Below, piece by piece: positions 37,501 through 50,924 of a stretch of 64,000 bases of DNA. Within the stretch, counting starts at the first letter, position 1, and each line of letters begins with the position of its first letter. The stretch covers positions 8,465,001 through 8,529,000 of the forward strand of contig OY540813.1 in assembly GCA_961205875.1 (NCBI GenBank), given 5' to 3'. Under the pieces are notes generated by a model. That model did no database searches. It saw nothing but the letters and a program-made list of their open reading frames with translations, and was not told where the DNA came from. Origin of the DNA: Sialis fuliginosa. Lineage: Eukaryota > Arthropoda > Insecta > Megaloptera > Sialidae. Position numbers and translations under genes: made by a program.

Positions 37501-40215
37501 CAAGCCGTTCAATGGCAATCGAAGAGCTTTTCTACAGGCAGAACTCCCGGTTTTGACATATCTTTATGATTGTTTTCTAAGTACTCGTAGCATTTGATTT
37601 TTATGTTATTGGCGTAAAAACGACGTCGTCTTTGATGTTTTCAAGAACATTTTTCTCAAGAGCTATATTGCAAAGGTTTGGAGATATACATTTCCGAGTT
37701 AAATACGTATAGTATAAAATATAGAGCGTCGTTAGCAGAATGTCAAATTTATCAACTCGTCCAAATAATAAAATCAATGTACATAATGCTTAGGTATTCA
37801 TATTGAATTTTGTGTTTTTAATATGTAGTTTAACTTATTTTCGGAAAAATAAATATATTAACGTAACTATTTGCGTAGCTATCAATTAGATAAAATATGT
37901 CTTCGGCCAAAAAAAGCTTATTGATTTGCCTCGTTGCCCCCCCCCCCCCTCCCTCTCGTAACCCTGGGCCGTCAGACTAAAGCGTTTCCAACCTCCTCTA
38001 TGTGGGGGCCATGATTTTTTTTCTTTACTGTGATATAAAAATAACTAACTAGTCTTATATTTGAAAAACATTAAGTAAATGAATTTATAATTATTGAAAA
38101 TTCAACATAAAGTGCCAAATTTAATACATTCATGCCTTATTTAAAAAAAAATTAATTATTTATAAATGAAGTAAATTAAGTTGAAAAATCGAAAGTAAAA
38201 CAATACGAAACAAATAAAAACATATTTAATAATCGGATACTGCATATAATGGATGTTATATTATTCATTTTCAACACTTATGTACTTGGGTACTTTATAT
38301 AAAACATATGACAGGCGAATGAATATATACCATCAAAAATACTGACAGAGATGGAACAGATGAAGTAAATATCTGTCGAATGCAGGCAATGCGTGGCGTA
38401 GCAAAGTTAACGAAATTGCGTTGCCATCGGGTTCAAGCGGAGCGAGTTGGGGGTGAAAGGGTAGCAGGTTGAAAAGTGAAAAACTTTTTGTCAGATGTAC
38501 TTATTGCATAGTGAATATTATTCTTTTTTATTCAAAATGCGTCGTTAGATTATAAAAGATTTAAAAATAATATTTTTAAAATTATATTTTAATTAAAATT
38601 GTAAAAAATTAGATCGTTGAAATTTGTATTTGTCTGCGATAATTAACAGATAAACAATTTACATATTTGAGTATTAATAATTAATAATAAAATAATAAAC
38701 GTCTATTAAATTGGTTTTGTTAATAAATATTATTTATTTTTTATGTACAAAAGTTCTGGTAATAACAGTAACATTCATAATTTCTGCTTCCACAACTCTT
38801 TATTTTTGAAAATTATTGAAAAATATTTGCACAAAAAGGGAAGTTATTGTAATATTATACAATTTTCCATAATATCTTATCATTAAAAAAAAAATTATTA
38901 TTTTACATAATCGTATTTTTTAGGCGTCGATTCTGGAAGGGATGAATTTGGGGGGGGGGGCGATCGCCCACTTCGGTGTAATTCAACGAGGGATTTTTGT
39001 TTTGATTATGAAAATCATCGTGGATAAAATGAAATCGGAAAGTACTTGTGGTTATGTATAGCAAAAAATCTATATAGTGCAGTTTTTGGCAAGTCTTTTT
39101 AAAGCATCTAAATATGTTTATTTAAAAATGTATTTTTGTCGGCCCATTGGGTATGTGTCCATTTGTCCACCGATCGTATCCAGGCCTGGATATACTCATA
39201 ATATGTAATGCATTTAAATGTGTTTTCTTTTTTTAATTAAAAACCATTAAAAGGTATATTAAAACATAATAAGGATACCTACTTTGAGGACGACTGTACA
39301 CACATACATACATAGAGCATATCGCGGCGAGTGCACGATTTCCCGGTCGGCCGATCCGATTACACGAGATTACGCTTTGTCGCACTATGCCTCTTTGTCG
39401 CACACGCATTTCACAGCACAGTCGCGCATCTCACTCATACCACTACTTTATAGGTAATATACTAAAAGCAGGGATGAATACGAGAGAACGCTGCGGGTAG
39501 GCTTAAGGCGTAAGCCCGTCCGCAATAAGGCAATGTAATTCTAAAAGAAATTTTATTGCAAGATGCTAATTGATAGTGTACTTATAGAAATACACACTGG
39601 CGGCGTTTAATGTAAATTTTACGTAAATTGCTGCCGGAATTGTTGTGTTTTGGATTATACGTGATGTGATTTCAAAGCTATTCAAGATTAATATTAATAG
39701 GAGATACTCGGAAATTCAGGCATGTCACAAGGCTGCTTTCCCACTCTAGAGTATTGCAATGTTAACAATTGTCTTTCTTATATAGATATTATTATTTAGA
39801 TGCATTAAAGAATTTATTTTTAAAGTAAACAATATTTTCAACTTATGTTTAAAACAATAATTTTTATAAATAAATAGTCCAAACGATGGCAAATGATGCT
39901 CTTAATAAAATATCAAAAATGCAAGGCTGTAGGCCTCCGAGAAATATATACACAAAAACAAAAAAATTGATTGCCTTTTCTGATTTTTTTTAAGAATTGG
40001 CCACCCAAGTCACCAGGTTTCACACTTTCAAATTTCTTCCTTTTGAGTTATTTGATGTATATTGACTGTATAATAAATATGTATCTTCATAGTAAAAATT
40101 TTTATTGCAAGATACAGTTAACAATTTCAGGTTATAGAGAAAAAAATACGTTGAATTTTGTGGAATTATCAAGAATCATTGAAGAACGACGTGTTATATG
40201 TCACTGACGACAACC
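34560..40215. other. Long AT-rich stretch without genes
   Basis: No exon could be supported in this 5.6-kb stretch. It contains several pure C or G runs (about 35277, 37939, 38950), a CpG-richer patch at 39300-39540 with a GC hairpin, and scattered TA-rich tracts. Confidence 0.35.
39493..39523. repeat. GC-rich hairpin
   Basis: GGCTTAAGGCGTAAGCC forms a 6-bp stem with a 5-base loop, extended by GCGG and CCGC outside. It stands out in an AT-rich flank; function unknown. Confidence 0.4.
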
Positions 40216-40216
40216 T

Positions 40217-40645
40217 AATTCGCTATGGTTAATCGCTAATTCTGCCACCTATTGGATAAAACATGAACCCTTCTGAAGTTCCTAAACAGCGATTTGAATT
40301 CACATTAAGATTTCTATTATTAATATTATTTACCGTTCAAAGTAAATGTACTATTAAAAACGTCATTGGGAGTAAATTGTGTACAACAAACATAAATATT
40401 TTTATAATTAATGGAGGTTAAGTTTAAATTTTTCACCCATATTTCTTTGACAGCTGCATTTTTTGTAACAGATCAAAACTTAATGTTTTATTGGATGAAT
40501 TATTCTCACAATTTGGTACAGCACAACGTTATAGTTATTCTTTTATTCTTGATTGCATTTTAATAATTTTAATTACTCATTTAAATTATTTTTGGGAACT
40601 TCAGAAGGGTTCAAGTTTTATCCGATAAGTGACCATAGCGAATTC
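40217..40645. mobile_element. Element with inverted ends of about 60 bp
   Basis: The left part (AATTCGCTATGGT... then GGATAAAACATGAACCCTTC and TGAAGTTCC) recurs inversely at 40590-40645 (GGAACTTCAGAAGGGTTCAA, GACCATAGCGAATT). The left arm has an extra 20 bp or so. The interior is AT-rich without a frame. Family unknown. Confidence 0.65.
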
Positions 40646-41790
40646 ATTTTGTTATATGTCGCATTCAATTTGTATAATATTTATTAATATAATCTATAAT
40701 TTAAGAAAATTTATTTTCATATTTATTCCTCACAAAGTTGAAATAATTTTTGTTTCTTCAATCTTTATTAAAATAATAAACCAACCTGGTTTTTATTTTT
40801 CTCCACGACTTGTACATTCTATACATGTAGAAAATGTAGATGCTATTCAAATATGTATAAATTAATTTAAGGAATAGACACTCTTATTCTGCCGTAACTA
40901 GAAAATATAGTTGCAAAGTTACACACATACACATATACATATCTACCCACACATACAGTTGCACAGGATTACGTACGGACTGAAGCCGCTGCAAGCGATG
41001 ATAACTTGTGATTAAACTTACATATATAGCATAAATAACAGATGAAGCGATGAAATGGCGACGTCCACATACTCTCAGACTGCACCACTGCTCACGGAGT
41101 ATCCTGTATGGTACAGTGAAACTACCTCAATATGTGTGTGTATGTGTATAAATTGTGGCTGTTTGATTATCACGACTCGGTGGTTTTCGGATTGAACGGT
41201 GTAGCGGTGGTTTAGATTCCAAGCACAACTTTGCAGTGGACTATGGTTTTGGCTTTAGAAATGTGGTTTATATTCAGTGTGTGTGGAATATTATTAGTTT
41301 GACATGATTTTTGGCTACTTAAAAGTCAGGATGACTACTTCTGTGAAAATAAACTAGTGAGGAAATCGATCTTCTTTTAAAGATACTTTTTATGAATTAT
41401 ACTAACTTATTGATAAATAAATGAAAGATTCAGTTTTAGAACACAGACAATTGATAAAAGTGGAATTGTTTTGGTTTCCGTGTGAAAATGTTAATGATAA
41501 AATACCAAGTTGTTTATTTATTTTTGTATACATATCTACAAGATAATATTTATATAGTACCTATGAAATGCAAAAATTCAAAATCTGTTGTGTTGAAGAT
41601 GTATTCTTAAGTTTTTAGTACCTACGAACCAAAAAATTCGTATGTCATCAAAATTTGGTTTATAAAAATATATATAAATGGGAAATAGTATAGATTTAAA
41701 TGAAGTCATTTAGTTACCAATATAACATCAAATTTTTTCTGGCCAATAAACTTTAAACTCACAATAGTTAGGCTTCTTCTGATTTATTAA
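40646..41790. other. Non-coding stretch
   Basis: A moderately GC-rich patch at 40960-41110 and (CA)/(GT)-type tracts near 40920-40950 and 41130-41150 are visible. No exon is supported. Confidence 0.3.
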
Positions 41791-41791
41791 A

Positions 41792-41983
41792 AACTAGCAG
41801 TTACCCGCGACTTCGTCCGAGTAGAATTTGTATTTTTTATTTAATTAATTTTTCAGGATACAATCCTCCCTGAGAATGCAAGCTATCTTCCTGCCAAATT
41901 TCATTAAGATCGGTTCAGTGGTTTAGAAACAGAAGACAGACAAACAGAGTTACTTTCACATTTATAATATTAGTATATATAAC
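41792..41983 (+). mobile_element. RTE-type LINE or SINE 3' tail
   Basis: It starts ACTAGCAGTTACCCGCGACT, continues with TTCGTCCGAGTAGAAT, and ends with CTGCCAAATTTCATTAAGAT, CGGTTCAGTGGTTTAGA and AGACAGACAAACAGAG. This order is characteristic of widespread arthropod RTE-type tails. It is a separate family from the one at 20901. Confidence 0.7.
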
Positions 41984-43370
41984 ATGATAATGTCTAAGAA
42001 AAAAATATATAATTGGTTAATAACGTTATGATTTTTATGTGACTCAACTAATCCACAACCCAACTATATTTTCCGCATAGCACCGTGACTGAATGCATGC
42101 AGAATGCCTTCGATCGTAAACAGTGCTTATATTTGATGTATATGCATGCATATCCAAGTAATGCGTTGTCGACCGGCGTGCAAGATTTATGGAAAATAGA
42201 TTTAAAGGAGCTGGGTGTTACACGTATTGAATATGTTGGCCATGCATGACTCCTTGATAACCGCTCTTTCGTTGTTATTTTACAATCCAACGCTACCGAA
42301 TTATACGCGTGCTCATACATTATAATATTGAACAAGTTATCCCATAACTTTGCCTTAATTTGGATTTTGTGAATATTTTCAAAAATTTTGCAACTGAAAT
42401 TCTATCGTTGTGGGTATATTTAGTATTATTATCCCCCCCCCCCATACAAGATTAGAAGTCACTCACGTTTTAGGCATAATCACCGATTTAGAGTAATAAA
42501 ATATGCTATCGAATCGTCACTTATTATTCGCAATTATCTGAATAAAAAAAAATTTAAACTAAACATGTTAAACTAGAAAGTATTTATAAATACTTATGTA
42601 TTATAATTTAATGCCAATTAAAAACAAGTTGTACTAAATTACCCCCAGTCCTAAAATATTTGTTAAAATGATATAAGAACTCATAAATATGTACTAAAAA
42701 AGAATATCAAAAATACAAACATCGCAAAGATAAAACATAAAATATCGATTTATATTAAAAACACAACTAAGCCATTATAATGAATAACGACAAAAATAAA
42801 TATAACATTGATATTTTATTATCTGTAAACAAGCCTTTATCGGTTTATTTATGAAGAAAATTGAGTAGTTGTGCAAACAATGGGCGGTGAGATATAAAAC
42901 TAACATTGATTTGTGTTGAGAACTGGAACGGAAAATGCTCATTGATTAGGACATTGTGGTCCAGTGGCTATAACAGAAACCAATTAATAGATTGGGTGAA
43001 AGCGGATCTTAATGATTCTCTCTGTGACAAACGGGAATCTTCTTCCACAGATTCCTCGCATTTCACACACATACACACACACACTAATACTTTCACACAT
43101 TGTAAACAAACGCTAATGTATAGAATGTAACAAATTGTATGGATGTGAAAATTTGTTTGTTGAAATGTTCCATAAAAAAGATAAATGTAATACGTTTATA
43201 AATAGTATATCAATAATAATAATAAATAAAATTAATTAAATAAAGAAATGCAACAAAATATATAATAATAATATTTGACTTATTTCGTACAGAAATACGT
43301 AAAACAATATGGATCTTGGATTCTGGGTGTAAGTTATGATTTTTCTTATAATTTTAACTAAAAAATTTGT
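41984..43370. other. AT-rich stretch, possible tRNA-like SINE fragment
   Basis: At 42955-42968 TGGTCCAGTGGC resembles a tRNA A-box, but no B-box GGTTCGAAT follows, so a SINE is only a weak suggestion. A run of C at 42433 and (CA)n at 43066-43084 are present. No gene is supported; the minus frame at 42048-42335 has no recognised features. Confidence 0.25.
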
Positions 43371-43399
43371 ATTTGAGATTTTGCTAAAAATATGTTTAT

Positions 43400-43575
43400 T
43401 TTAATGATGCGAACAGTTGAAACTTTCAAACCGCTGATTGATATTTCAAATCGTTCTTGAGATAAGCTTCTGGAAGTTTTTTTTTTTTTTTAATTTTGGA
43501 GAAAAACATCCGTAACTTTTGAACCGTTTTCTGGAATTGATTTCAGTTGACGGATTTGAAATCGGCATGTTACAA
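43400..43575 (+). repeat. Dispersed repeat, copy 2
   Basis: GAAACTTTCAAACCG, GAGATAAGCTTCTGG, GTAACTTTTGAACCG and GACGGATTTGAAATCGG follow in the same order and spacing as at 19270-19430. Only one arm of the palindrome seen at 19200-19690 is present. Confidence 0.6.
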
Positions 43576-43824
43576 TATATAAAGACAGAATACAAACATA
43601 CATTTTATATTTGAAATATATAGGTAAGATTTGTTAACATTTTGTTAAAAAACATTGTGTTGGTGTTTTATTATTTGTATTTGTAAAAACATTTACGAAA
43701 TTTTCATTATACCACAATTTATATAATTATTACATTCTAATATCAAATAATAAATAGATACAAACGCGAGTTAAAATAAATAAATAACCAACACATATGT
43801 ACATTCGCTAATTAAATTAAAAAC

Positions 43825-44025
43825 AAGATGCGACACGTGTTCAAGCGGCGACACCGTTTGCCGGCAGTGCTACAGCAGTAATGCACGGATACGGCCGGAC
43901 CAGAGTGCGCTGGGGCCGGCCTCCGGGGCATTCAGTGCCAGCTTGCTACCGCTCTCGATCAAATTGGATTTAGAGAGTCGGATTTACGAATCTAGTTAGC
44001 GTCGAAGTATGTATGTGTGTAGCAT
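43825..44025. other. GC-rich island, possible promoter
   Basis: Strong local rise in GC and CpG (GGGGCCGGCCTCCGGGG near 43912) with GCATTCAGTGCCAGC, which contains a possible arthropod initiator (TCAGTG). Reading frames are short. It may be the start site of a gene whose body I cannot identify. Confidence 0.3.
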
Positions 44026-44371
44026 GAAGTAGAGAGAGTGCGGAAGATAGAGCGTATTTTAAGTGTAATTTTGGATAAACTAAAATATTCTAATGTTTAG
44101 AGAACGTATTTATTTATATTTGAATTTAATTTTACTGTAGGTATATAAATTAAACGCTCAAGGGAGAACATATGAGTAGACGACGGAAAAAATAGATGAA
44201 TTTTGCGAATTATTATCTCAATTAGTTTTTTTTATCAAGCCAGAAGGGTTGAAGAATGAATGTAACGTTCAATCAAGCGCCATTTCATGATTTTTTTTTT
44301 CAAAAAATCTTACGTAGCAAATGGCATTATAGATTAACTTCTAAGAATCTCTTTGAAATTTCTGTTTCAGA

Positions 44372-44455
44372 TCAACCGACTGCCAGTAATCCTAGGAACC
44401 GCATCGAAGGATATGTTTTACGCCGGCCACGACAGCGGCGCTGCCAGTTGATATA
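44372..44455 (+). other. Candidate terminal exon
   Basis: A good acceptor (TTTGAAATTTCTGTTTCAG) precedes an open frame whose peptide contains LPVILGTASKDMFYAGHDSG and ends AAS then TGA at 44453-44455. Residue use is protein-like, but a second frame is also open and no upstream exon could be joined, so this is only a candidate. No family is recognised. Confidence 0.25.
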
Positions 44456-44459
44456 TATT

Positions 44460-46840
44460 CATAAAAAAATTTGTAAACATACTTAACTGAAATACATGTG
44501 TGACTATTTACGATTTTACCAAATAATTGAATATTTATAGATTTTAACAACTGCAGCAAAAATATGTTAAATTCGCCTAAAAATGAATTTTAGTGACACT
44601 ATAATCCATTGTCTTTGGTTAATTTATAATACAACAATTTATGCATAGAAACGTACATCTGTTAATACATACAACATGACACACATACTGTATATATGTA
44701 GATACCTATATGAGAAGTGCCTCCTAGATCCGACCACAATCTCTGTGGTTACAGAGCGAATACCGATCGAACACATAACGTGTGGCATCTGCACTACGCC
44801 TAAATGAACATAATATGTTCATCTATTGTTGAGCGAGTGTGTGCATTATGTAAATACCTTAACGTCGCTCTCAGCGCACGCGATTTATGCATATGGCAGA
44901 TAGATATTGCGGCTGCATCATCCGAAGGATAACTAATCGATATATCTCATATGTGTTGGTAGGTACGTGTTTATTTTTGTTTATTGTTAGGTATACAAGA
45001 ATCTGTGTAATATAAACTGCTGATATGTGAACAGTATGTATATATTTTTATAATACAGTTAAAATTTTTAAAGCGAATACATAATATAATACATAAATTA
45101 AGAAAAAAAACAACAACGAAAAAATGATAACTTCTGAAACAGGAGAGGGATAGTGGGATGGAGCCCCAAAGATCTTTCGAATCATACCTTATGGTTCGTT
45201 AACACCAAAAAAAAGAACAAACATCAAGACGGTGTTTTAAAAACAATTCGAATTTAAAATGTGTAGGTTTTGTTGCCATTTTGTCAAAAAACACCGTGTT
45301 GCTGTTGTCTTTTTGGCGTAAACACGCTATGACATGTATACTTTAGGGCAATATAGCTGTCACAAAAGTTTCCTTATTCCCGTGTGTCCTAGGATAGATG
45401 TAACAAGAGGTGTAATGAACACATTTTTTTCGAATTTCGGAGTGATATTTGGGGATCGAGTCCTGCTTGATGTAAAACTAAGGTATACAAATTATCAGTC
45501 CATTCTGCCCTCTACAATTAGATTTTTCGAGAAATTTAACTCGAAATGTATTTTCTCTAGAAATTAAAAATTTCAAGAAAAAAGAAACACTAAGCCTAAC
45601 ATTACGGATTGAAAATATAATATAATAATTTATTCTTTGACGTTTTATATACAAAGTTTGAAGTTCAACACATAATCACATTCATTAGTAAAAGTACCTA
45701 ATATAACATCGCCTTTAAACATCCATGAGAAAAACGGATGCGACTTTATCGACACATTCAGCATTGCCATCTAGCGAAACGATCTCAATAAAATACCTAC
45801 GGCTTTAATATATTACGTCATCAAGTTAACTTCTGGGAGTTGCGAGGACGACGTCACACTGGTGTGGTGCAGAAACTCAGTGGCAGATTGTCGTCGCTTG
45901 TCCACATCAAACCCAATTAGTTTCGGTGGGTCAGCGGAAGTAAAGAAGAAGAATACGCCCTCTAGTATCTTCCCTGGCCCCCATCTACGGCTCAAGAGCC
46001 TTGGCACCACCTAGTGGCCGAAAGCACTTCATGCGCTGTCTTCGTTTATGAACGACCAGTGGCGGGGTTTTAATGGATTTTAATTAGACGCAAAGATATA
46101 AAGAAAGATGATTCTGAGTTATAGACTAACAAGAATTAAAGGTACTACAAGAGATTATTGTTCTTTATGGTCATAGATAGAGGAATCTAGGATTTATTTG
46201 TAAAGATATTTTTATTATAATAAGGTATAATTATCTGTACTAATACTTGTTTAGCAATTAAAAGATTATAAATAATACGTATTTTAAAAGTACAGTTTTG
46301 ATACCGGATAGTCAAAGTTACATTCATATAAATAATAGCTATCAGAATTTGAACTACATCTGAAGAATACTTCGGCTAAAGATTGGATTTTATTAAGTGT
46401 AATAACAATGCCAATGACTATTCATGTTTTGATTAATTTAATGTTCATGAATAATTTTAACAAACTGAAAAGAAAATAAAAAAATATATAATTTTTGTTT
46501 TAATTTATAAAATATCCATACAAGTTACCACCTCTGAAATTCAAAGTTTATATAATTCTGTAATTAATTTTTAACATGCAGAGAAATTAATTAAGTTAAT
46601 ATTTTCACGAGATTTCCACGTTTTAAAACCTCCGAAGCCATGTACAAATAACTATTTTTAGAGTGATTATATATTATACAGATATAATATTTTTGTCAAA
46701 TGTTTCCAGGAAATCAATCTAATTTACAATTCCTGTATATCGGATTTAGTTCCCGATCGCTAAAATAAATAAAACATAAAACTTACCTATACATTATTTA
46801 AACTATTTATCTACAAATGACAGTCACTATGGACACTGAC
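44460..46840. other. Non-coding stretch with one moderately GC-rich patch
   Basis: A patch at 45810-46070 (minus-strand frame of 65 codons at 45813-46010) contains CACCACCTAGTGGCCGAA, of a type seen in short dispersed insect repeats. No coding gene is supported. Confidence 0.25.
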
Positions 46841-46849
46841 TACTGACTA

Positions 46850-47041
46850 CTACTTTTTCTCTTTCTCTCTGAATACTCCCACAGCTTGTCGGAAAAACCG
46901 CGGCGTGCAATTCTCAAACTTGCAGACGTCAAGATCTCTTAGCGCAAGAGAACTACAACGTTTTCTGCGAGACTTGTATTTTGTTTTGTTCCTCCTCCAC
47001 TTCAAGAAGTCATTCTGTTGCATCTTTCGAATGCACAACGG
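46850..47041. other. GC-richer segment behind a strong pyrimidine tract, exon candidate
   Basis: On the plus strand a tract of TTTTTCTCTTTCTCTCTG and CCCACAG precedes an open stretch, which would suit a 3' splice site; on the minus strand a 62-codon frame (rich in Lys, Arg and Phe) is open. Several frames are open at once, so coding cannot be assigned. Confidence 0.2.
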
Positions 47042-48120
47042 TGTAATAAATTTAGGTTAATATATTAGATATGTAATGTAAAATATGATGAATTGGAAAT
47101 TACAAACGTTTTAATTTTTGTATAGAAAATAATAAAAATTTTCACTCTATGAACTGTGAATTTAATTTTATTAATTATTGTAATACAACATTACTATCCT
47201 ATTATCCTATTTAGTGATTCTCAAATGGGGTACTGCGAAATGAAATTTGACGATTATTTTTTTATATCAGGTTGCAATCACATAAAAGTTAAATAACTAC
47301 TGTGCTAATTAATAATTATTGTATAATAATAAAAGTAATAACAATATTAGTGGGAATATTTAAACTAAATGTTTCATCAGAAGAAGAATATAAAAATTTG
47401 GTAAAAATATAATTATGATGTACCTATCTACAATCTACATGGTACAAAATTTATTAAAAATCCAAATTTATATTTGTGATCAATACAAAAAATATTCTAA
47501 TATAAAAGTATGAATATATTAAAATAACTTATTTTATTGAATCCTAAACATTCTATACCGTGAATGCATATTTCAAGATACGCCTGCAGTAGCGAGCTAG
47601 CTACGTCCTTTTGGTCGTTTAAATTTATGTTATCAGCTTAGAAAAAGCATACAAAAAATGTTCAAGATGGAGAAGATAAGGATGCATCTTTGCCACTAGC
47701 ACTGTCTGGAATTATCTTTTACTGAGGATTATTCGCTATGCTGTGCATATGCACACACACACAAACAATGGCACATATGTAAGACTCAGTTGTTGTAAAA
47801 CTGTGGGAATTTTATTCAGTTATGAATAATTCATTTTAATGAAAAATGTTAAGAAATGTAAAACACACATACTATTAGATTATCTAGTGTAATACAGTAT
47901 ATTAAAATGTAGAAATATATTCTTTCATCTGGTTAATGTACTTAGAATTTAAGCTCCGTATTTTTACAATAATTTTGATATTAATTTTATAAATTGCGTA
48001 TATATATAATAATATGTACTTTTCTTTATACCTACTTATACACATATTCAGTAAAAAAATACTAACTTTTCTATTAGTTCCTTAATCTACCACCAGAGAT
48101 ATAACAAGAAAATGTATTTC
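47042..48120. other. AT-rich stretch
   Basis: AGTGATTCTCAAATGGGGTA at 47214 resembles a decayed hAT end. (CA)n lies at 47752-47763. Nothing else recognised. Confidence 0.3.
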
Positions 48121-48250
48121 TTCTATATCTATATATATATTATAAAACGTAACATCTGTCTGTCTGTCTGGCTGTCCGTCAGTGTTTTTTTTAATTCGCA
48201 GATATTATTATGTTCTTTGCCCAAGTTTTAGTAATAAAAGATTTAGTAAT
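48121..48250 (-). mobile_element. Tail of a non-LTR or SINE-like element, fragment
   Basis: CTGTCTGTCTGTCTGGCTGT followed by CCGTCAGTG and, further on, TGCCCAAGTTTTAGTA resembles the minus-strand tail of the element at 29890-30537 (CTGTCTGTCC, TGGCCAAGTTATAGGA). The middle is diverged. Confidence 0.5.
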
Positions 48251-49231
48251 CAAATTAAAAAAATAAATAGTTATGATAGAAATACGGAAAATATTGTTTT
48301 TTTATATTTGTTTAGTTATATAAAAATCTAAAAAGGTCCGATACAAGTAAAAAAGATGCATAAACCAAGCCTCTTTCGTCCGGAGTAATATTTGGTTGCT
48401 AAATAATTTGTAATTTAATTAAACGTTTAGTAATGTATTTATTCAGCTCTTTATTGTTTAGGAATTTTTCATCACTATCCCTCATTTATATGAACTGAGC
48501 CTACGAAGCCCATATTACTTTTTGAACTGATCCAAAAGGGTTGCAGAATGCATATGGAGATAATCAACCCTCCATTAAGGACCAATTGAATGATATTGCC
48601 AAAGATTTCACTAATAATAGTTTATGCACATACCTACTTATCCAGTTTGGAAGTGATATTGTTACTGAATAAATCGTAAATCTTATTTTATAAAAAAATA
48701 ATAAATAAGTACTATCAAACGATTAAGATTCTCTATCACAACACTCATATCAAGTACTGCATATTAACAACATAGAAGCAACTGTTACTAATCTAAAAGT
48801 TGCAATGGAATCCGTATAGCCATCGGCATCCATTTCTTAGATAACATACGGCGACTTGTCAGTATTATCTAATTACTTGAGCAAACCCCAACGACCGATC
48901 GACCTAGCGACTGTCTTTAGAACCTCTCTCTTAATAACTGTTGTCATGTTATTGATTCCGGCCTCTACTCCTCGTCGCTTTCTGTTCCGCCCCCAAACCC
49001 CTGCAGATTAAGTGCTACAAAAGGTCTTGCAAACACTGCCAATCGGAATTAATGTACAAATTAATTAATGTACATACAATGCAGGTATAAGTAGAAACAC
49101 TATGTCTTGTCTTTCTGGGATATGTTGTGATTAATATTGATTTATGGTACATATGTATGTGAATAAGCTTAGGGAACTGAATGTTATATGATATATTCAA
49201 TATTAAAGTATTTCCTATATACATATATGTA

Positions 49232-49797
49232 CAGGGTTTTCGCAGGAATTGACAATGAATGATCATTGCTAACTTTGTTATTATTGAAGCTAGAAGATCG
49301 GTTAATTGTAAGTGGGCAACGTATAAGTATTTTTCTGGGATGAATAATGGCTGTGGTAAAAAACAATTCAATGTCGAATTTCAAAAATACATATATTAAA
49401 ATATAATTTTTTTAAATTGAAAATCCCATTTATTATTACTGGATTATATCTTTATAAAGTCTAATACATGCATGGTGTTAAAATTGATAGAAATCAAAAT
49501 AAACCTAGTAATAAATACCTAATTAATATGTTTGATATTTTCTATTTGGTTATATCTTGGTTTATTTTGTTTTATATCAATCTTAACACAAAGCATGTAT
49601 CAAACTTTTATAAAGAGAACATTATCAGCTACATAATCTAATAATAATATATATATTCTATTAAAAAATATTTCAATTTTTGTTTGATACCATCATTATT
49701 CATCCCGGATTTTTTTTTAAAATAGCCCATTTAGCCGATCTTCTAGCTCTAATAATAACAAAGCTATATATAGAAATCGGTTCCCTCCATCACCGTG
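49232..49797. mobile_element. Foldback element with subterminal inverted arms
   Basis: The arms 49268-49351 and 49690-49766 repeat inversely (CTTTGTTATTATTGAAGC, CTAGAAGATCGG, GGGATGAATAATG). The outer edges read CAGGGTTTTCGC next to TA on the left and, inverted, CACGGTGATGG next to TA on the right, suggesting a mariner-type element. The long minus-strand frame at 49015-49371 crosses its border and is not a gene. Confidence 0.6.
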
Positions 49798-49799
49798 TA

Positions 49800-50920
49800 T
49801 ACATCTGATTTATTAATTTAATATATTAAAATTTTCAAATGAGTAATTTTGATTATTATTCATCATTGAAAAAATGAGATTTAAGAAACATAATATTTAT
49901 GAGTTGGAAAAACAGATTATTAATAATTTTGACGAGTTAAGCGAAGAAAACTCAAAACCGTTTCTCAACAAGAAGCCTTAACAAAATTATTAATGCGATA
50001 TCTTGAAAAACACGGGTAGATATAAAAATGTTTCACGAGCGTGATCGAATGAAACCAAAAATTATTCACTAGTATTCAATGGTAATTTGAAGTTTCTAGA
50101 TCACCTATTTTTTAATGTATTTACATAAAATATGTTTCATGTTTGTTTATCATCGATCCTTAATTAATTACACATTTACTTACATTACCTCTTCACACAA
50201 ATTGCATTATCAACAATGTTCAATAATTAATAATAATAACAATATCAGCACACATAGCACAAAGAGCTGAAGTAGTTTAATCAGTAGTTAGTAATTAGAT
50301 AACGCAATAACGTCTCGATCAGGCAGATGGACAAACGACAGACGCCCTCCCGCCGGTCATCTAATTGTAACAGATCTACAGCATCGCTATCAGTGTACCA
50401 GATTAATGCATATACACAAAGAGCTACATGTATACAGTAATATTAATAATAATAATTATTATTATTGCATATTATGATACGGCGTGAATATAATATGTTT
50501 GATCTATAAGAAGCGGAAACTATAATATTGATGAGGCTTAAGACAATTATGTCAAAGAAAAAATATACCATAATATTGTAGTATCAACGTGATTTTAACC
50601 CACTTGCTTTAAATTTAACTGAAATTTTTAGTTAGTTTTGATTGTTGTAACATGGATTATTCTATAACAATCGACACAGTAACTACCAAAAAAAATTTGT
50701 GAGTACTACAAAAATATAACTGTGAGGCGCATTTGGGGTTCAAAGTTTATTGGTGTGATAAATTTTCATCATCTCCTCAAAAAAAAAAAAATTTTTTTTT
50801 GTTATTTTTTCTTGAGAATATTAGATAACCTATACAATTAAGAAATAAAGTTTTTGATATTTACCGTCCGAAAAATTATCGTTATATTACGTGGGCGTTA
50901 TAACGTCCGGTAATAATATG
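49800..50920. other. AT-rich stretch
   Basis: No exon or clear repeat is recognised; (AAT)n-like sequence occurs near 50440-50465. Confidence 0.3.
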
Positions 50921-50924
50921 AACT

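Noticed and set aside
42955..43050. tRNA gene or tRNA-derived SINE
   Set aside because: An A-box-like TGGTCCAGTGGC is present, but no B box or cloverleaf pairing follows.
49015..49371. 118-codon minus-strand open frame
   Set aside because: It spans the border and arm of a foldback element and contains low-complexity Ile/Tyr/His sequence; no protein features.
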